29,211 nt of DNA, taken from JBKGYG01 sp046546235. Lineage in GTDB: Bacteria; Bacillota; Clostridia; Lachnospirales; DSM-24629. Numbering within the stretch: position 1 is the first letter of the stretch; every line of letters starts with the position of its first letter. Location: the NCBI GenBank assembly GCA_046546235.1, contig JBKGYG010000018.1, forward strand, positions 1 through 29,211, in the 5' to 3' direction. The translations under genes and the position numbers were made by a program. Below are positions 8,097 through 15,114 of the stretch, piece by piece. The notes below the pieces were generated by a model. That model did not search any database, was not told the origin of the DNA, and saw nothing but the letters and a program-made list of their open reading frames with translations.

Positions 8097-8573
8097 ATGA
8101 TGGAAGATGGTTTTAGGGAATATAATGCAAGAGTTGTTCAAGCTTCAAAATGTGAATTGGTTGTTATTTCATATGAATTTATTTTAGACCTTATACAAGA
8201 CGCTGAGAGAGCTCTAGAGCAAAATAATAAAGAACTTTTTGAAGAAAAAGTAAAAAAGACTCAAAAGGTTTTAAAAACCCTAATAAATAGTTTGGATTTT
8301 TGTTACGATATCTCAAGGAACTTAATGTCTTTATATATTTATACTAATCAACAATTGGTATATGCCTTGTTTTCTTATAATGATATATACTTGAAAAATG
8401 CTGAAAAAATACTTGATATTCTTTTAGCTGGTTGGATGGGCGTATGTGATGATGAAGAATCCAACCCATTAATTACAAATGCACAAAAACTTTATGCAGG
8501 ACTTACATATGGAAAAAAATCATTAAATGAAACAATATTAAATGATAGTGAGAGTAGAGGGTTAAAAGCATAA
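8097..8573 (+). CDS. fliS: Flagellar export chaperone FliS
   Basis: FliS binds the C-terminal helices of flagellin in the cytoplasm, stops premature polymerisation and helps delivery to the export gate. The helical pattern is typical: YNARVVQASKCELVVISYEF at the start, ISRNLMSLYIYTNQQLVYAL in the middle, and a helix ending in W (LLAGWMGVC). At 158 residues it is about 25-30 longer than classical FliS because of the tail NAQKLYAGLTYGKKSLNE, which I recognise from FliS of related Clostridia. The gene follows flagellin by 10 bp, the usual partner arrangement, and is closed by a terminator. The start may be either of two adjacent ATG codons. Confidence 0.88.
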   Translation: MMEDGFREYNARVVQASKCELVVISYEFILDLIQDAERALEQNNKELFEEKVKKTQKVLKTLINSLDFCYDISRNLMSLYIYTNQQLVYALFSYNDIYLKNAEKILDILLAGWMGVCDDEESNPLITNAQKLYAGLTYGKKSLNETILNDSESRGLKA

Positions 8574-8585
8574 TAGTTATTTATG

Positions 8586-8616
8586 AAGCCAGGAGTTTAA
8601 TAGCTCACTGGCTTTT
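8586..8616 (+). terminator. Rho-independent terminator after fliS
   Basis: AAGCCAG/CTGGCTT pairs perfectly, extended inward by GAG/CTC with one bulged A, with a loop of about eight bases, and ends in TTTT. It lies 13 bp after the fliS stop and closes the flagellin-fliS unit. Confidence 0.75.
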
Positions 8617-8643
8617 GTAATTAAAAAATATATTTGCCATTAT

Positions 8644-8674
8644 TTGTATAAAAATATATAGGATTGACTATAAT
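8644..8674 (+). promoter_or_regulatory. Possible promoter of the yaaL-bofA unit
   Basis: A perfect TATAAT at 8669-8674 lies 38 bp before the yaaL start, with TTGTAT at 8644-8649 as a weak -35 at a long 19-bp spacing. A promoter is expected here because a terminator precedes it. Confidence 0.35.
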
Positions 8675-8711
8675 TTTTAATGAAATAGTTTTTGAAAAAG
8701 AGGGATATATT

Positions 8712-8963
8712 ATGAAGACAAGACAATATAATCATAATAACGAAAAATATGAATTTGATGTTGATAATTATGAAGAAGAGTTGTTGTTAAAAGATATTGA
8801 AGAAGTTAGGAAAGCACTTAGCATAGCCTACACTAACTTTGAAAATGTTACTGAACCAGATCTTATTGATAGTTGCATTTATGAATTACAAGCTATACAA
8901 ATGAAACATCAGTATCTTATTAACCTTGCTAAAGACAGAAATATAGTTGCAGATATTAGATAG
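8712..8963 (+). CDS. yaaL: YaaL-like DUF2508 family protein
   Basis: A small (83 aa) acidic, helical, soluble protein. LLLKDIEEVRKALSIAYTNF, then DLIDSCIYELQAIQMKHQYL, has the two-helix pattern of DUF2508 (B. subtilis YaaL), a family of unknown function. I take the ATG at 8712, preceded by AGAGGG, rather than an upstream in-frame alternative that would add 16 untypical residues. In many Firmicutes the order is recR-yaaL-bofA, and bofA indeed follows here 65 bp downstream. recR is not next to it. Confidence 0.75.
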   Translation: MKTRQYNHNNEKYEFDVDNYEEELLLKDIEEVRKALSIAYTNFENVTEPDLIDSCIYELQAIQMKHQYLINLAKDRNIVADIR

Positions 8964-9028
8964 ACATTCATATCCTCGTACAAGTTTGTATATATATAGA
9001 TTAAGACTTGTGTTAAGTTGGGGGTAAA

Positions 9029-9307
9029 ATGTCAGATAATCAAATATTAGTTATTATAATAATAGCATGTTTAATAATAATGGGGATTGCGATTGTAGTT
9101 AAAAAGACCCATGTAATTGTATCAATTATATTAAAGGGGGCATTTGGATTACTTAGTATTTACTTAACAAATGAAATAATAGCCACGGTTAGACTTGATT
9201 TAGCTGTAGGACTTAACTTAGGAACAGGACTTTTGACGGGGATTCTTGGATGGCCTGGATTTATTTTGTTATATATTTTAGCAATATATGATTTTTTTAC
9301 AAAATAA
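9029..9307 (+). CDS. bofA: BofA family protein (pro-sigma-K processing inhibitor)
   Basis: A 92-residue membrane protein with two or three hydrophobic segments (residues about 5-24, 30-50 and 65-88). The C-terminal part LNLGTGLLTGILGWPGFILL matches the conserved end of BofA. In Bacillus, BofA sits in the outer forespore membrane with SpoIVFA and holds the protease SpoIVFB inactive until the signal from the forespore arrives, which times sigma-K activation. Here it indicates a spore-former, or descent from one. The yaaL-bofA pair is conserved across Firmicutes, which supports both calls. Start: ATG after GTTGGGGG. Confidence 0.85.
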   Translation: MSDNQILVIIIIACLIIMGIAIVVKKTHVIVSIILKGAFGLLSIYLTNEIIATVRLDLAVGLNLGTGLLTGILGWPGFILLYILAIYDFFTK

Positions 9308-9325
9308 AAAATAGAATTTTAAAGC

Positions 9326-9359
9326 AAGTTACACATATTAGTGTGACTTTTTTCTTTTT
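9326..9359 (+). terminator. Rho-independent terminator after bofA
   Basis: AAGTTACAC and GTGTGACTT form a 9-bp stem with one G-T pair around a six-base loop, followed by a run of T interrupted once by C. It starts 18 bp after the bofA stop. Confidence 0.75.
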
Positions 9360-9476
9360 GGAAATTAGTGAGTAAAGCTTATTTTTATTACCGTGAACAA
9401 GTGAGGCGTATATCAATACGAATAGTTACAAAAAAATTCAAAATATAACAAAATTATAATAAAAGAGAAAAAACAA

Positions 9477-9505
9477 TAGACAAATAATCGAAAATGATAT
9501 ATAAT
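9477..9505 (+). promoter_or_regulatory. Predicted sigma-A promoter of the Tad pilus operon
   Basis: TAGACA (9477-9482), a 17-bp spacer and a perfect TATAAT (9500-9505). The transcript would start near 9512 and carry a leader of about 100 bases. No other promoter of similar quality was noticed before the first pilus gene. Confidence 0.55.
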
Positions 9506-9610
9506 ACAAAAATAATGCTGAATAAAATAAAAACAATAAAATAAACATGAAATATTTGTATATTTGGCTGTTTTTAGTTAACACTGGGTTTAATTAGAGG
9601 GGGGAGTAAC

Positions 9611-10147
9611 ATGGACTGTATTTTATATGGTCTATTAAGCATTGTATTAATATTATCAGTATGTTCAGATAAGAAAAATTACAAAATAAGAAATACTTAT
9701 CTTGTAATAGGGAGTACAGGTGGGTTAATAGTAAATTCTATTAATTTGGGGTTAGTAGGATTTTATAAGTCAATTCTTGGATTTTTATTTCCCATGTTTT
9801 GTTTAATGATTCTATTTGCATTACATATGATAGGTGCAGGAGATATAAAACTTTTTTCAACCATTGGAGCTATAATGGGAATAAGGTTTATTATGTTGTG
9901 TATGATATTATCTTTTGTGATTGGGGGTATTATATCATTAATAATTCTTATTTTTAGTAAAAATTTATTTGTAAGAATACAGTATTTTATAAATTACTTT
10001 TCAAAGTTAATTCAAACAAAAAAAATAGTACCTTATTATGATAAAGAAGTGGATGGATATAAGGTAGTTATTCATTTTTCATATGCAATAGGTATAGCTA
10101 CTACTATTCAGCTTGTCTTTGAATATTATAATATTAGTTATTTGTAG
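9611..10147 (+). CDS. tadV: Prepilin peptidase, A24 family (TadV/CpaA-like)
   Basis: An inner-membrane aspartic protease that cuts the leader peptide from Flp prepilin and TadE-like pseudopilins. It has 178 residues and about six hydrophobic segments. The catalytic aspartates are D20 in SDKKNYKIRN and D78 in the GxGD motif (GAGDIKL, from residue 75). It lacks the N-terminal methylase domain of classical type IV prepilin peptidases, as usual for TadV/CpaA. It opens the operon, preceded by a strong ribosome site. A second A24 peptidase is encoded in the same operon at 19699, so the two may divide the substrates. Confidence 0.88.
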   Translation: MDCILYGLLSIVLILSVCSDKKNYKIRNTYLVIGSTGGLIVNSINLGLVGFYKSILGFLFPMFCLMILFALHMIGAGDIKLFSTIGAIMGIRFIMLCMILSFVIGGIISLIILIFSKNLFVRIQYFINYFSKLIQTKKIVPYYDKEVDGYKVVIHFSYAIGIATTIQLVFEYYNISYL

Positions 10148-10185
10148 AAAAAAATCAATAATTAATAGTTTTTGGGGGGAGAATT

Positions 10186-11253
10186 ATGAGATATTATAAT
10201 TTAGTTATAGGCGATGAGGATTATCAGTATAATAAAAATTTAGCAACTTACATAAATAGTGATGAAAGAAAACTTTTTAAAGCAAAGGGTTTTTCTGAAG
10301 AAAATATATTAGGAGAATATGTTAAAAACAATAGTATCGATATATTATTGATAACACCAAGTATGATAAAGGATGTTTATACAAAGAAAGCAAAATGTGT
10401 AATTTTATTATCAACAGGTAAAATACCAAATAAAATCAAAGAGATACCAGCAATATATAAATATCAGTCAGTGAATAGTATTGTGAAGGAAATATTGAAT
10501 ATTTACTCCGATTATAACCAAGATCATATATTAAATAAAGACACTAATACTCAGATAGTAGGGGTGTATTCACCAATAGGTAGAGTTGGAAAAACAACTA
10601 TTGCTATATCATTAGCATCCTTAATAGGGAAAAGCAAGAAAGTTCTTTATCTAAATCTTGAACCTTTAAATACTATCTCATGTTTTTTGCAATCGAATAA
10701 TCAATATAATTTATCAGACTTACTTTATTACATAAAACAAAAACATCCTAATTTATTATTAAAGCTAGAAGGGATTAAGGAAACTATTAACTCAATTGAT
10801 TATGTATCATCAGTTCGTTGTTATATAGATCTTTTTGAAACAAATATAGATGAATGGAGGTATCTATTATCAACTTTAAAAGAAGAATCAGATTATGAAG
10901 TAATAGTTATGAACTTTAGTAATTCATTTTATGAGTATACAGTAGATTTATTAAATGAATGTGATAAAAATTTTGTAGTATTAGTACCAGAGAAAACATC
11001 ATTTGTACAAATAAAAGAGTGGCAACATGCTATGTCATTATTAAAACAAGACAAATTATTTGAAAAGATAGTATATGTTGTAAACAATCAAGAACCAAAT
11101 TATAACTTAGCTTACATACCTGATTATTTGAAAGACTATATCCAGATTCCGTATGAAGAACAACTATTAAGTGAGAGTAATGATTTTTATATTCAGCATA
11201 ATAATCAATTTGGACAAGCGATTAGTCAATTAATTCAAACATTAAAGGAATAA
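10186..11253 (+). CDS. tadZ: TadZ/CpaE-like pilus localisation ATPase
   Basis: A 355-residue protein. Residues 1-115 look like a degenerate response-regulator receiver domain (IDILLITPSMIKDVY), and residues 122-355 form a MinD/ParA-type ATPase. The Walker A motif SPIGRVGKTT is at residues 129-138. The extra lysine of the deviant Walker A (KGG) is replaced by Pro-Ile, which is common in TadZ and suggests weakened or changed ATP-dependent dimerisation. By family knowledge TadZ/CpaE marks the site where the pilus machine assembles. VIVMNFSNSFYEY near residue 237 replaces the usual Walker B region. It lies between the peptidase and tadA, the expected order, and its stop codon is 30 bp before the tadA start I prefer. 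Confidence 0.82.
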   Translation: MRYYNLVIGDEDYQYNKNLATYINSDERKLFKAKGFSEENILGEYVKNNSIDILLITPSMIKDVYTKKAKCVILLSTGKIPNKIKEIPAIYKYQSVNSIVKEILNIYSDYNQDHILNKDTNTQIVGVYSPIGRVGKTTIAISLASLIGKSKKVLYLNLEPLNTISCFLQSNNQYNLSDLLYYIKQKHPNLLLKLEGIKETINSIDYVSSVRCYIDLFETNIDEWRYLLSTLKEESDYEVIVMNFSNSFYEYTVDLLNECDKNFVVLVPEKTSFVQIKEWQHAMSLLKQDKLFEKIVYVVNNQEPNYNLAYIPDYLKDYIQIPYEEQLLSESNDFYIQHNNQFGQAISQLIQTLKE

Positions 11254-11283
11254 ATGTATTTTAAATGTTTTTGGAGGGGTAGT

Positions 11284-12543
11284 ATGCAAGACAATATGAG
11301 GGAGAGATTAAAACAAAAGGTAATAAATAGAATAGATTTATCGAAAGATATGATGGATGAAGAGATTCACAATATTATTGATGATGTTATATTTGAGACT
11401 TGTCAGAATGAATTTTTAAGTTTGGCTCAAAAGGAAATGTTAAGCAAAGATTTGTTTAATACAATAAGAAAATTAGACGTTCTACAAACCTTAGTAGACA
11501 ACCCAGCTATTACAGAAATAATGGTTAATGGGCCTGATTGTATTTTTGTTGAAAGAAATGGACAGATAAGCAAATGGGATAAACAGTTTGAAAGCAAAGC
11601 TAAGTTAGAAGATGTTATTCAACAAATAGTATCTCGAGTTAATCGAGTTGTCAACGAAGCCTCTCCAATTGTAGATGCTAGGTTAGAAGATGGATCAAGA
11701 ATTAATGTAGTATTGCCACCAATAGCACTAAATGGGCCTATTTTAACTATAAGAAAATTTCCAGAAAAACCACTAACAATAGAACAATTAATTAACTGGG
11801 GCTCAATGACAAAAGAAGTGGCAGATATATTAGAGAAAATGGTAAAAGCTAAATATAATATTTTTATATGTGGTGGGACAGGGTCAGGAAAGACCACTTT
11901 TTTAAATGCTTTATCTAATTTTATTCCAAAAGATGAGAGAATTATAACCATAGAGGATTCGGCGGAATTACAGATTAGAGCTGTAGAAAACTTAGTAAGC
12001 CTAGAGACAAGAAATGCAAATATAGAAGGAAATAATGAAATAAGTATAAGAGATCTTATAAAATCGTCATTACGAATGAGACCAGATAGAATTGTTGTAG
12101 GAGAAGTAAGGGGGCCAGAAGCTTTAGATATGTTACAAGCTATGAATACAGGGCATGACGGTTCTCTATCTACTGGGCATGCCAATTCAACAAAAGATAT
12201 GTTAAGCCGTTTAGAAACTATGGTTTTAACTGGGGCAAAGATGCCATTAGAGGCTATTAGACAACAAATTGCTTCAGCTATTGATGTTATGGTTCATCTT
12301 GGAAGATTAAGGGATAAATCTAGAAAAGTCTTAGAAATAGTAGAGATTTTAAATTATCAAGAAGGAGAAATATTAACTAATCCATTATATACTTTTGTAG
12401 AAAAAGGTGAGAACCCAGAAGGGAAACTAATTGGTGAGCTAGAGAGAACAAAAAATGATATGCAAAACATAGTTAAATTTCAAATGGCAGGAATTAAAAA
12501 TATATTTGATTATAAGGATAATAAACAAAGGGGAGGTGTCTGA
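11284..12543 (+). CDS. tadA: Tad pilus assembly ATPase TadA/CpaF
   Basis: The hexameric secretion ATPase that drives pilus extension (and retraction in some systems) from the cytoplasmic face of the membrane. It has 419 residues, counted from the ATG at 11284; GGAGGGG at 11273-11279 decides this start over an in-frame ATG ten codons upstream. Motifs: an N-terminal helical domain, then NPAITEIMVNGPDCIFVE (residues 73-90), Walker A GGTGSGKTT (197-205), the Asp box IITIEDSAELQI (220-231), Walker B RPDRIVVGEVRG (266-277) and the His box TGHDGSLSTGHANS (289-302). All the catalytic parts are intact. tadB follows at once. Confidence 0.95.
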   Translation: MQDNMRERLKQKVINRIDLSKDMMDEEIHNIIDDVIFETCQNEFLSLAQKEMLSKDLFNTIRKLDVLQTLVDNPAITEIMVNGPDCIFVERNGQISKWDKQFESKAKLEDVIQQIVSRVNRVVNEASPIVDARLEDGSRINVVLPPIALNGPILTIRKFPEKPLTIEQLINWGSMTKEVADILEKMVKAKYNIFICGGTGSGKTTFLNALSNFIPKDERIITIEDSAELQIRAVENLVSLETRNANIEGNNEISIRDLIKSSLRMRPDRIVVGEVRGPEALDMLQAMNTGHDGSLSTGHANSTKDMLSRLETMVLTGAKMPLEAIRQQIASAIDVMVHLGRLRDKSRKVLEIVEILNYQEGEILTNPLYTFVEKGENPEGKLIGELERTKNDMQNIVKFQMAGIKNIFDYKDNKQRGGV

Positions 12544-12544
12544 T

Positions 12545-13333
12545 TTGAAAAAAATATCCTTCTTAAAGAGAAAAGATGAAAAGACAGCACCTAGAACATA
12601 TGACAGTTATGACATGAATATAAAAGAATATATTTTATATTATGCATTAGGAATAGCATTATTTTTCATGATTGGCATTTTGTTTTATAATAGAGCGACA
12701 ATTGGCTTATTGCTATCACCATTAAGTTATTTTTTTGTAAAAGGAAGAAAAAAAGAGCTATTAGAAAAACAAAGCTTAGAACTTAATATTCAGTTTAGAG
12801 ATGCTATATATTCAATATCTTCTGCTCTTAACGCAGGATATTCTGTAGAAATGGCATTTAGAGAAACTGTAAAGGATTTATCGTTAATATATTTGGATCC
12901 TAAGACTCATATTATTGTGGAATTTAATTATATGGTAAGACAGATTGAGATGAATATACCAATAGAAGCTATACTTCATGACTTTGCAAAAAGGACTGGT
13001 ATTGAGGATATAGAAAACTTTTCTGATGTATTTGCTACTTGTAAGAGAACAGGTGGGGATATAATAAAAGTAATAAGAAATACATCAAAAACTATTGCAG
13101 AGAAGATAGATATTAAAAGAGAAATTAATTTATTAATATCTCAAAAAAAGTTCGAACAAAAAATAATGAGCTTAATACCTTTTGGGATAATACTATATCT
13201 TTGGTTATCATCACCAGGCTTTTTAGATGTTATGTATAACACAGGCATGGGGATTGTAATAATGAGTGTTTGTTTAATTATATACTATTTAAGTTATTTA
13301 CTATCTAAAAAAATTATGAAAATAGAAGTATAA
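12545..13333 (+). CDS. tadB: Tad pilus inner-membrane platform protein TadB
   Basis: A type II secretion F (T2SSF) family protein of 262 residues. Two hydrophobic segments (about 32-65) precede the cytoplasmic T2SSF domain (ELNIQFRDAIYSISSALNAG, then GIEDIENFSDVFATCKRTGG), and two more lie at the C-terminus. I choose TTG at 12545: it follows GGGGAGGTG (12531-12539) by 6 bases, while an upstream in-frame start at 12506 would overlap tadA by 38 bp without a ribosome site. TadB and TadC form the platform that receives pilin subunits and couples to TadA. The 1-bp gap after the tadA stop suggests translational coupling. Confidence 0.9.
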   Translation: MKKISFLKRKDEKTAPRTYDSYDMNIKEYILYYALGIALFFMIGILFYNRATIGLLLSPLSYFFVKGRKKELLEKQSLELNIQFRDAIYSISSALNAGYSVEMAFRETVKDLSLIYLDPKTHIIVEFNYMVRQIEMNIPIEAILHDFAKRTGIEDIENFSDVFATCKRTGGDIIKVIRNTSKTIAEKIDIKREINLLISQKKFEQKIMSLIPFGIILYLWLSSPGFLDVMYNTGMGIVIMSVCLIIYYLSYLLSKKIMKIEV

Positions 13334-13349
13334 AGTTGAGGGGCTGGAA

Positions 13350-14846
13350 ATGGTTGGAATTATAACTTGTGGAATAATTATAGTTATTATTATTATATTT
13401 TTTCTAATAAGCATGAACTATGATAAAGAAGAGCTTAATAATTTAAATAAAAAAGAATATCCATTGCATCAAATAATGCCAATGAGTTTATTTTTGATGG
13501 ACAAAATTTTAAAAGTAAAACATAGGACAAAATTAGATCAACAATCAAAAGAAAAATTAACTATAATATATGGTCAAAAAGATTCGTTATACAGATTAAG
13601 ATTACATATGGCAGATAAGATTGCTTTAAGTATTATTATAATATTTTGTGTTAGTTGCCTTGGTTTATTAGCAGGCCTAAAGGATTATGACACTACAAAT
13701 CTTTTAGAGGGAAATAAATTGAAACGGCCAGAATACAACGAAGGAACAAGAACATATAACTTACAAGCAAAATTTGAAAACGACGGGAAAATACAATATA
13801 AAGATATAGAAATACCAGTGAATGAACAAAAATTATCACTAGAAAAAACGGAAGAACTTTTTGATTACGCGACAAAATATATAGACAAAAATATTTTAGG
13901 AGAAAATAAAATCCTAACAACGGTTCAATATCCCCTTAAATTATTTAAAAAAATACCCAATACTAAAATAGAAATAAAATGGATATCTAACAAACCAAGT
14001 ATTTTAGACGAAAAAGGAACAATTAATTATAATGAAGTATCTAAAGAGGGAACATCAATTATATTAACTGCAATAATTAGTCATGAAGATTACGAAATCG
14101 AGTACATAGTACCTGTAACAATATATCCATTAGAGCTTGACTTATCAGCATTAATCGAAAAAGAGTTACAACTTCTCATTGAGGATATTAATAGTAAAAG
14201 ACTAGAAGAAACAGAAATAGTTTTACCAGAAACTCTTAGTAATAAAGAAATTAAAGTAGAATGGGAAGAACCAAAATCAAATACAACATTTAAAATATTT
14301 GTTTTTGGAATATTTGTAGCAATAATTATATTTTTTATAAAAGAAGAAGAATTAAAAAATAAAGTGGAGTTAAGGAATCAAGAGATTCGTTTAGATTTTC
14401 CTGAATTTGTAAATAAGCTAACATTGTTAGTATGTGCAGGAATGACAATTACAAAAGCTTGGGGGAAAATTGTATCAGATTATAGAAATCAGGTTAATGA
14501 AGAATCTGGTAAAAAAAGGTATTTATATGAGGAAGCAAAAAGAACATGGTTTGAAATACAAGGGGGGAATTCAGAATTAGTCGCTTATGAAAATTTTGGG
14601 AAGAGATGCAAACTTCCAGAGTTTATGAAGTTCAGTTCCCTTATTGTTCAAAACATGAGAAAAGGAACAAATACATTAATAGAAGCTCTTAGAGAACAAT
14701 CAGAAGAAGCATGGCAAAAAAGAAAAGACATTGCAAAGATTCTTGGAGAAAGAGCCAGTACGAAGCTGCTTATACCAATGATGTTAATGCTTTTGATAGT
14801 TTTAGTTATTATAATGATACCAGCGTTTATGTCTATGAGTATTTGA
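13350..14846 (+). CDS. tadC: Tad platform protein TadC with Ig-like extracytoplasmic insert
   Basis: A 498-residue protein, much longer than the approximately 290-320 of classical TadC. Membrane segments lie at about 2-21, 89-110, 314-330 and 472-492. The T2SSF domain is residues 345-470 (NQEIRLDFPEFVNKLTLLV, KLPEFMKFSSLIVQNMRKGT). Between the second and third segments a region of about 200 residues (111-313) is probably outside the membrane. Residues 165-262 resemble an atrophied bacterial Ig-like (BIG/aBig type) domain: KIEIKWISNKPSILDEKGTI, then TSIILTAIISHEDYEIEYIV. Residues 265-313 look like the start of a second copy (EIVLPETLSNKEIKVEWEEP). The platform role is family knowledge. That the insert faces the cell wall or pilin channel is inference. 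Confidence 0.85.
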   Translation: MVGIITCGIIIVIIIIFFLISMNYDKEELNNLNKKEYPLHQIMPMSLFLMDKILKVKHRTKLDQQSKEKLTIIYGQKDSLYRLRLHMADKIALSIIIIFCVSCLGLLAGLKDYDTTNLLEGNKLKRPEYNEGTRTYNLQAKFENDGKIQYKDIEIPVNEQKLSLEKTEELFDYATKYIDKNILGENKILTTVQYPLKLFKKIPNTKIEIKWISNKPSILDEKGTINYNEVSKEGTSIILTAIISHEDYEIEYIVPVTIYPLELDLSALIEKELQLLIEDINSKRLEETEIVLPETLSNKEIKVEWEEPKSNTTFKIFVFGIFVAIIIFFIKEEELKNKVELRNQEIRLDFPEFVNKLTLLVCAGMTITKAWGKIVSDYRNQVNEESGKKRYLYEEAKRTWFEIQGGNSELVAYENFGKRCKLPEFMKFSSLIVQNMRKGTNTLIEALREQSEEAWQKRKDIAKILGERASTKLLIPMMLMLLIVLVIIMIPAFMSMSI

Positions 14847-14858
14847 TATTATAATAAT

Positions 14859-14874
14859 CATGCAAAAAAGCATG
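14859..14874 (+). promoter_or_regulatory. Small hairpin between tadC and the pilin gene
   Basis: CATGC, a loop of six A, and GCATG form a perfect but short stem 12 bp after the tadC stop. There is no T-run, so it is not a normal terminator. It could be an RNA-processing or stability element that separates abundant pilin mRNA from the upstream message. Confidence 0.3.
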
Positions 14875-14910
14875 TTATATAAAATTTAAAAATACGAAGG
14901 AGGTAAAAAG

Positions 14911-15078
14911 ATGGATTTATTAAAACGTTTTTGGCAAGAGGAAGATGGATTAGGTGTTGTAGAAATAATTTTAATCATTGTTGTATTAATAGCCCTTGTA
15001 GTTCTTTTTAGAGATAATATTGAAAGATTGATTAATAAGCTATTTGATAATATTAATAAAGACGTTGATTCAATTTAA
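14911..15078 (+). CDS. flp: Flp-type major pilin (Flp1-like)
   Basis: A short gene of 55 codons: MDLLKRFWQEEDG, then LGVVEIILIIVVLIALVVLF and a polar tail ending NKDVDSI. The leader is 13 residues and ends in Gly. Cleavage there puts Glu at position +5 of the mature protein, the prepilin rule, followed by one continuous hydrophobic helix as in type IVb Flp pilins. The family usually has 50-70 residues. It should be the main filament subunit, processed by one of the two A24 peptidases and polymerised by TadA/TadB/TadC. It has the best ribosome site of the operon (GAAGGAGGT at 14896-14904), as expected for the most abundant product. Confidence 0.9.
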   Translation: MDLLKRFWQEEDGLGVVEIILIIVVLIALVVLFRDNIERLINKLFDNINKDVDSI

Positions 15079-15114
15079 AGGGGGCATATATTAGAAAAGA
15101 TAGGGGGGAGTGTT

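Larger units (their letters stand above)
9308..9610. other. Intergenic region between bofA and the Tad operon
   Basis: These 303 bases hold the bofA terminator (9326-9359), about 110 bases of AT-rich sequence with no frame or structure that I can support, the predicted Tad operon promoter (9477-9505), and an untranslated leader of about 100 bases ending in a strong AGAGGGGGGAG ribosome site. Confidence 0.6.

Noticed and set aside
11619..12185. Minus-strand open frame of 188 codons inside tadA
   Set aside because: It is antisense to the fully conserved ATPase core, has no ribosome site and its translation resembles nothing I know.
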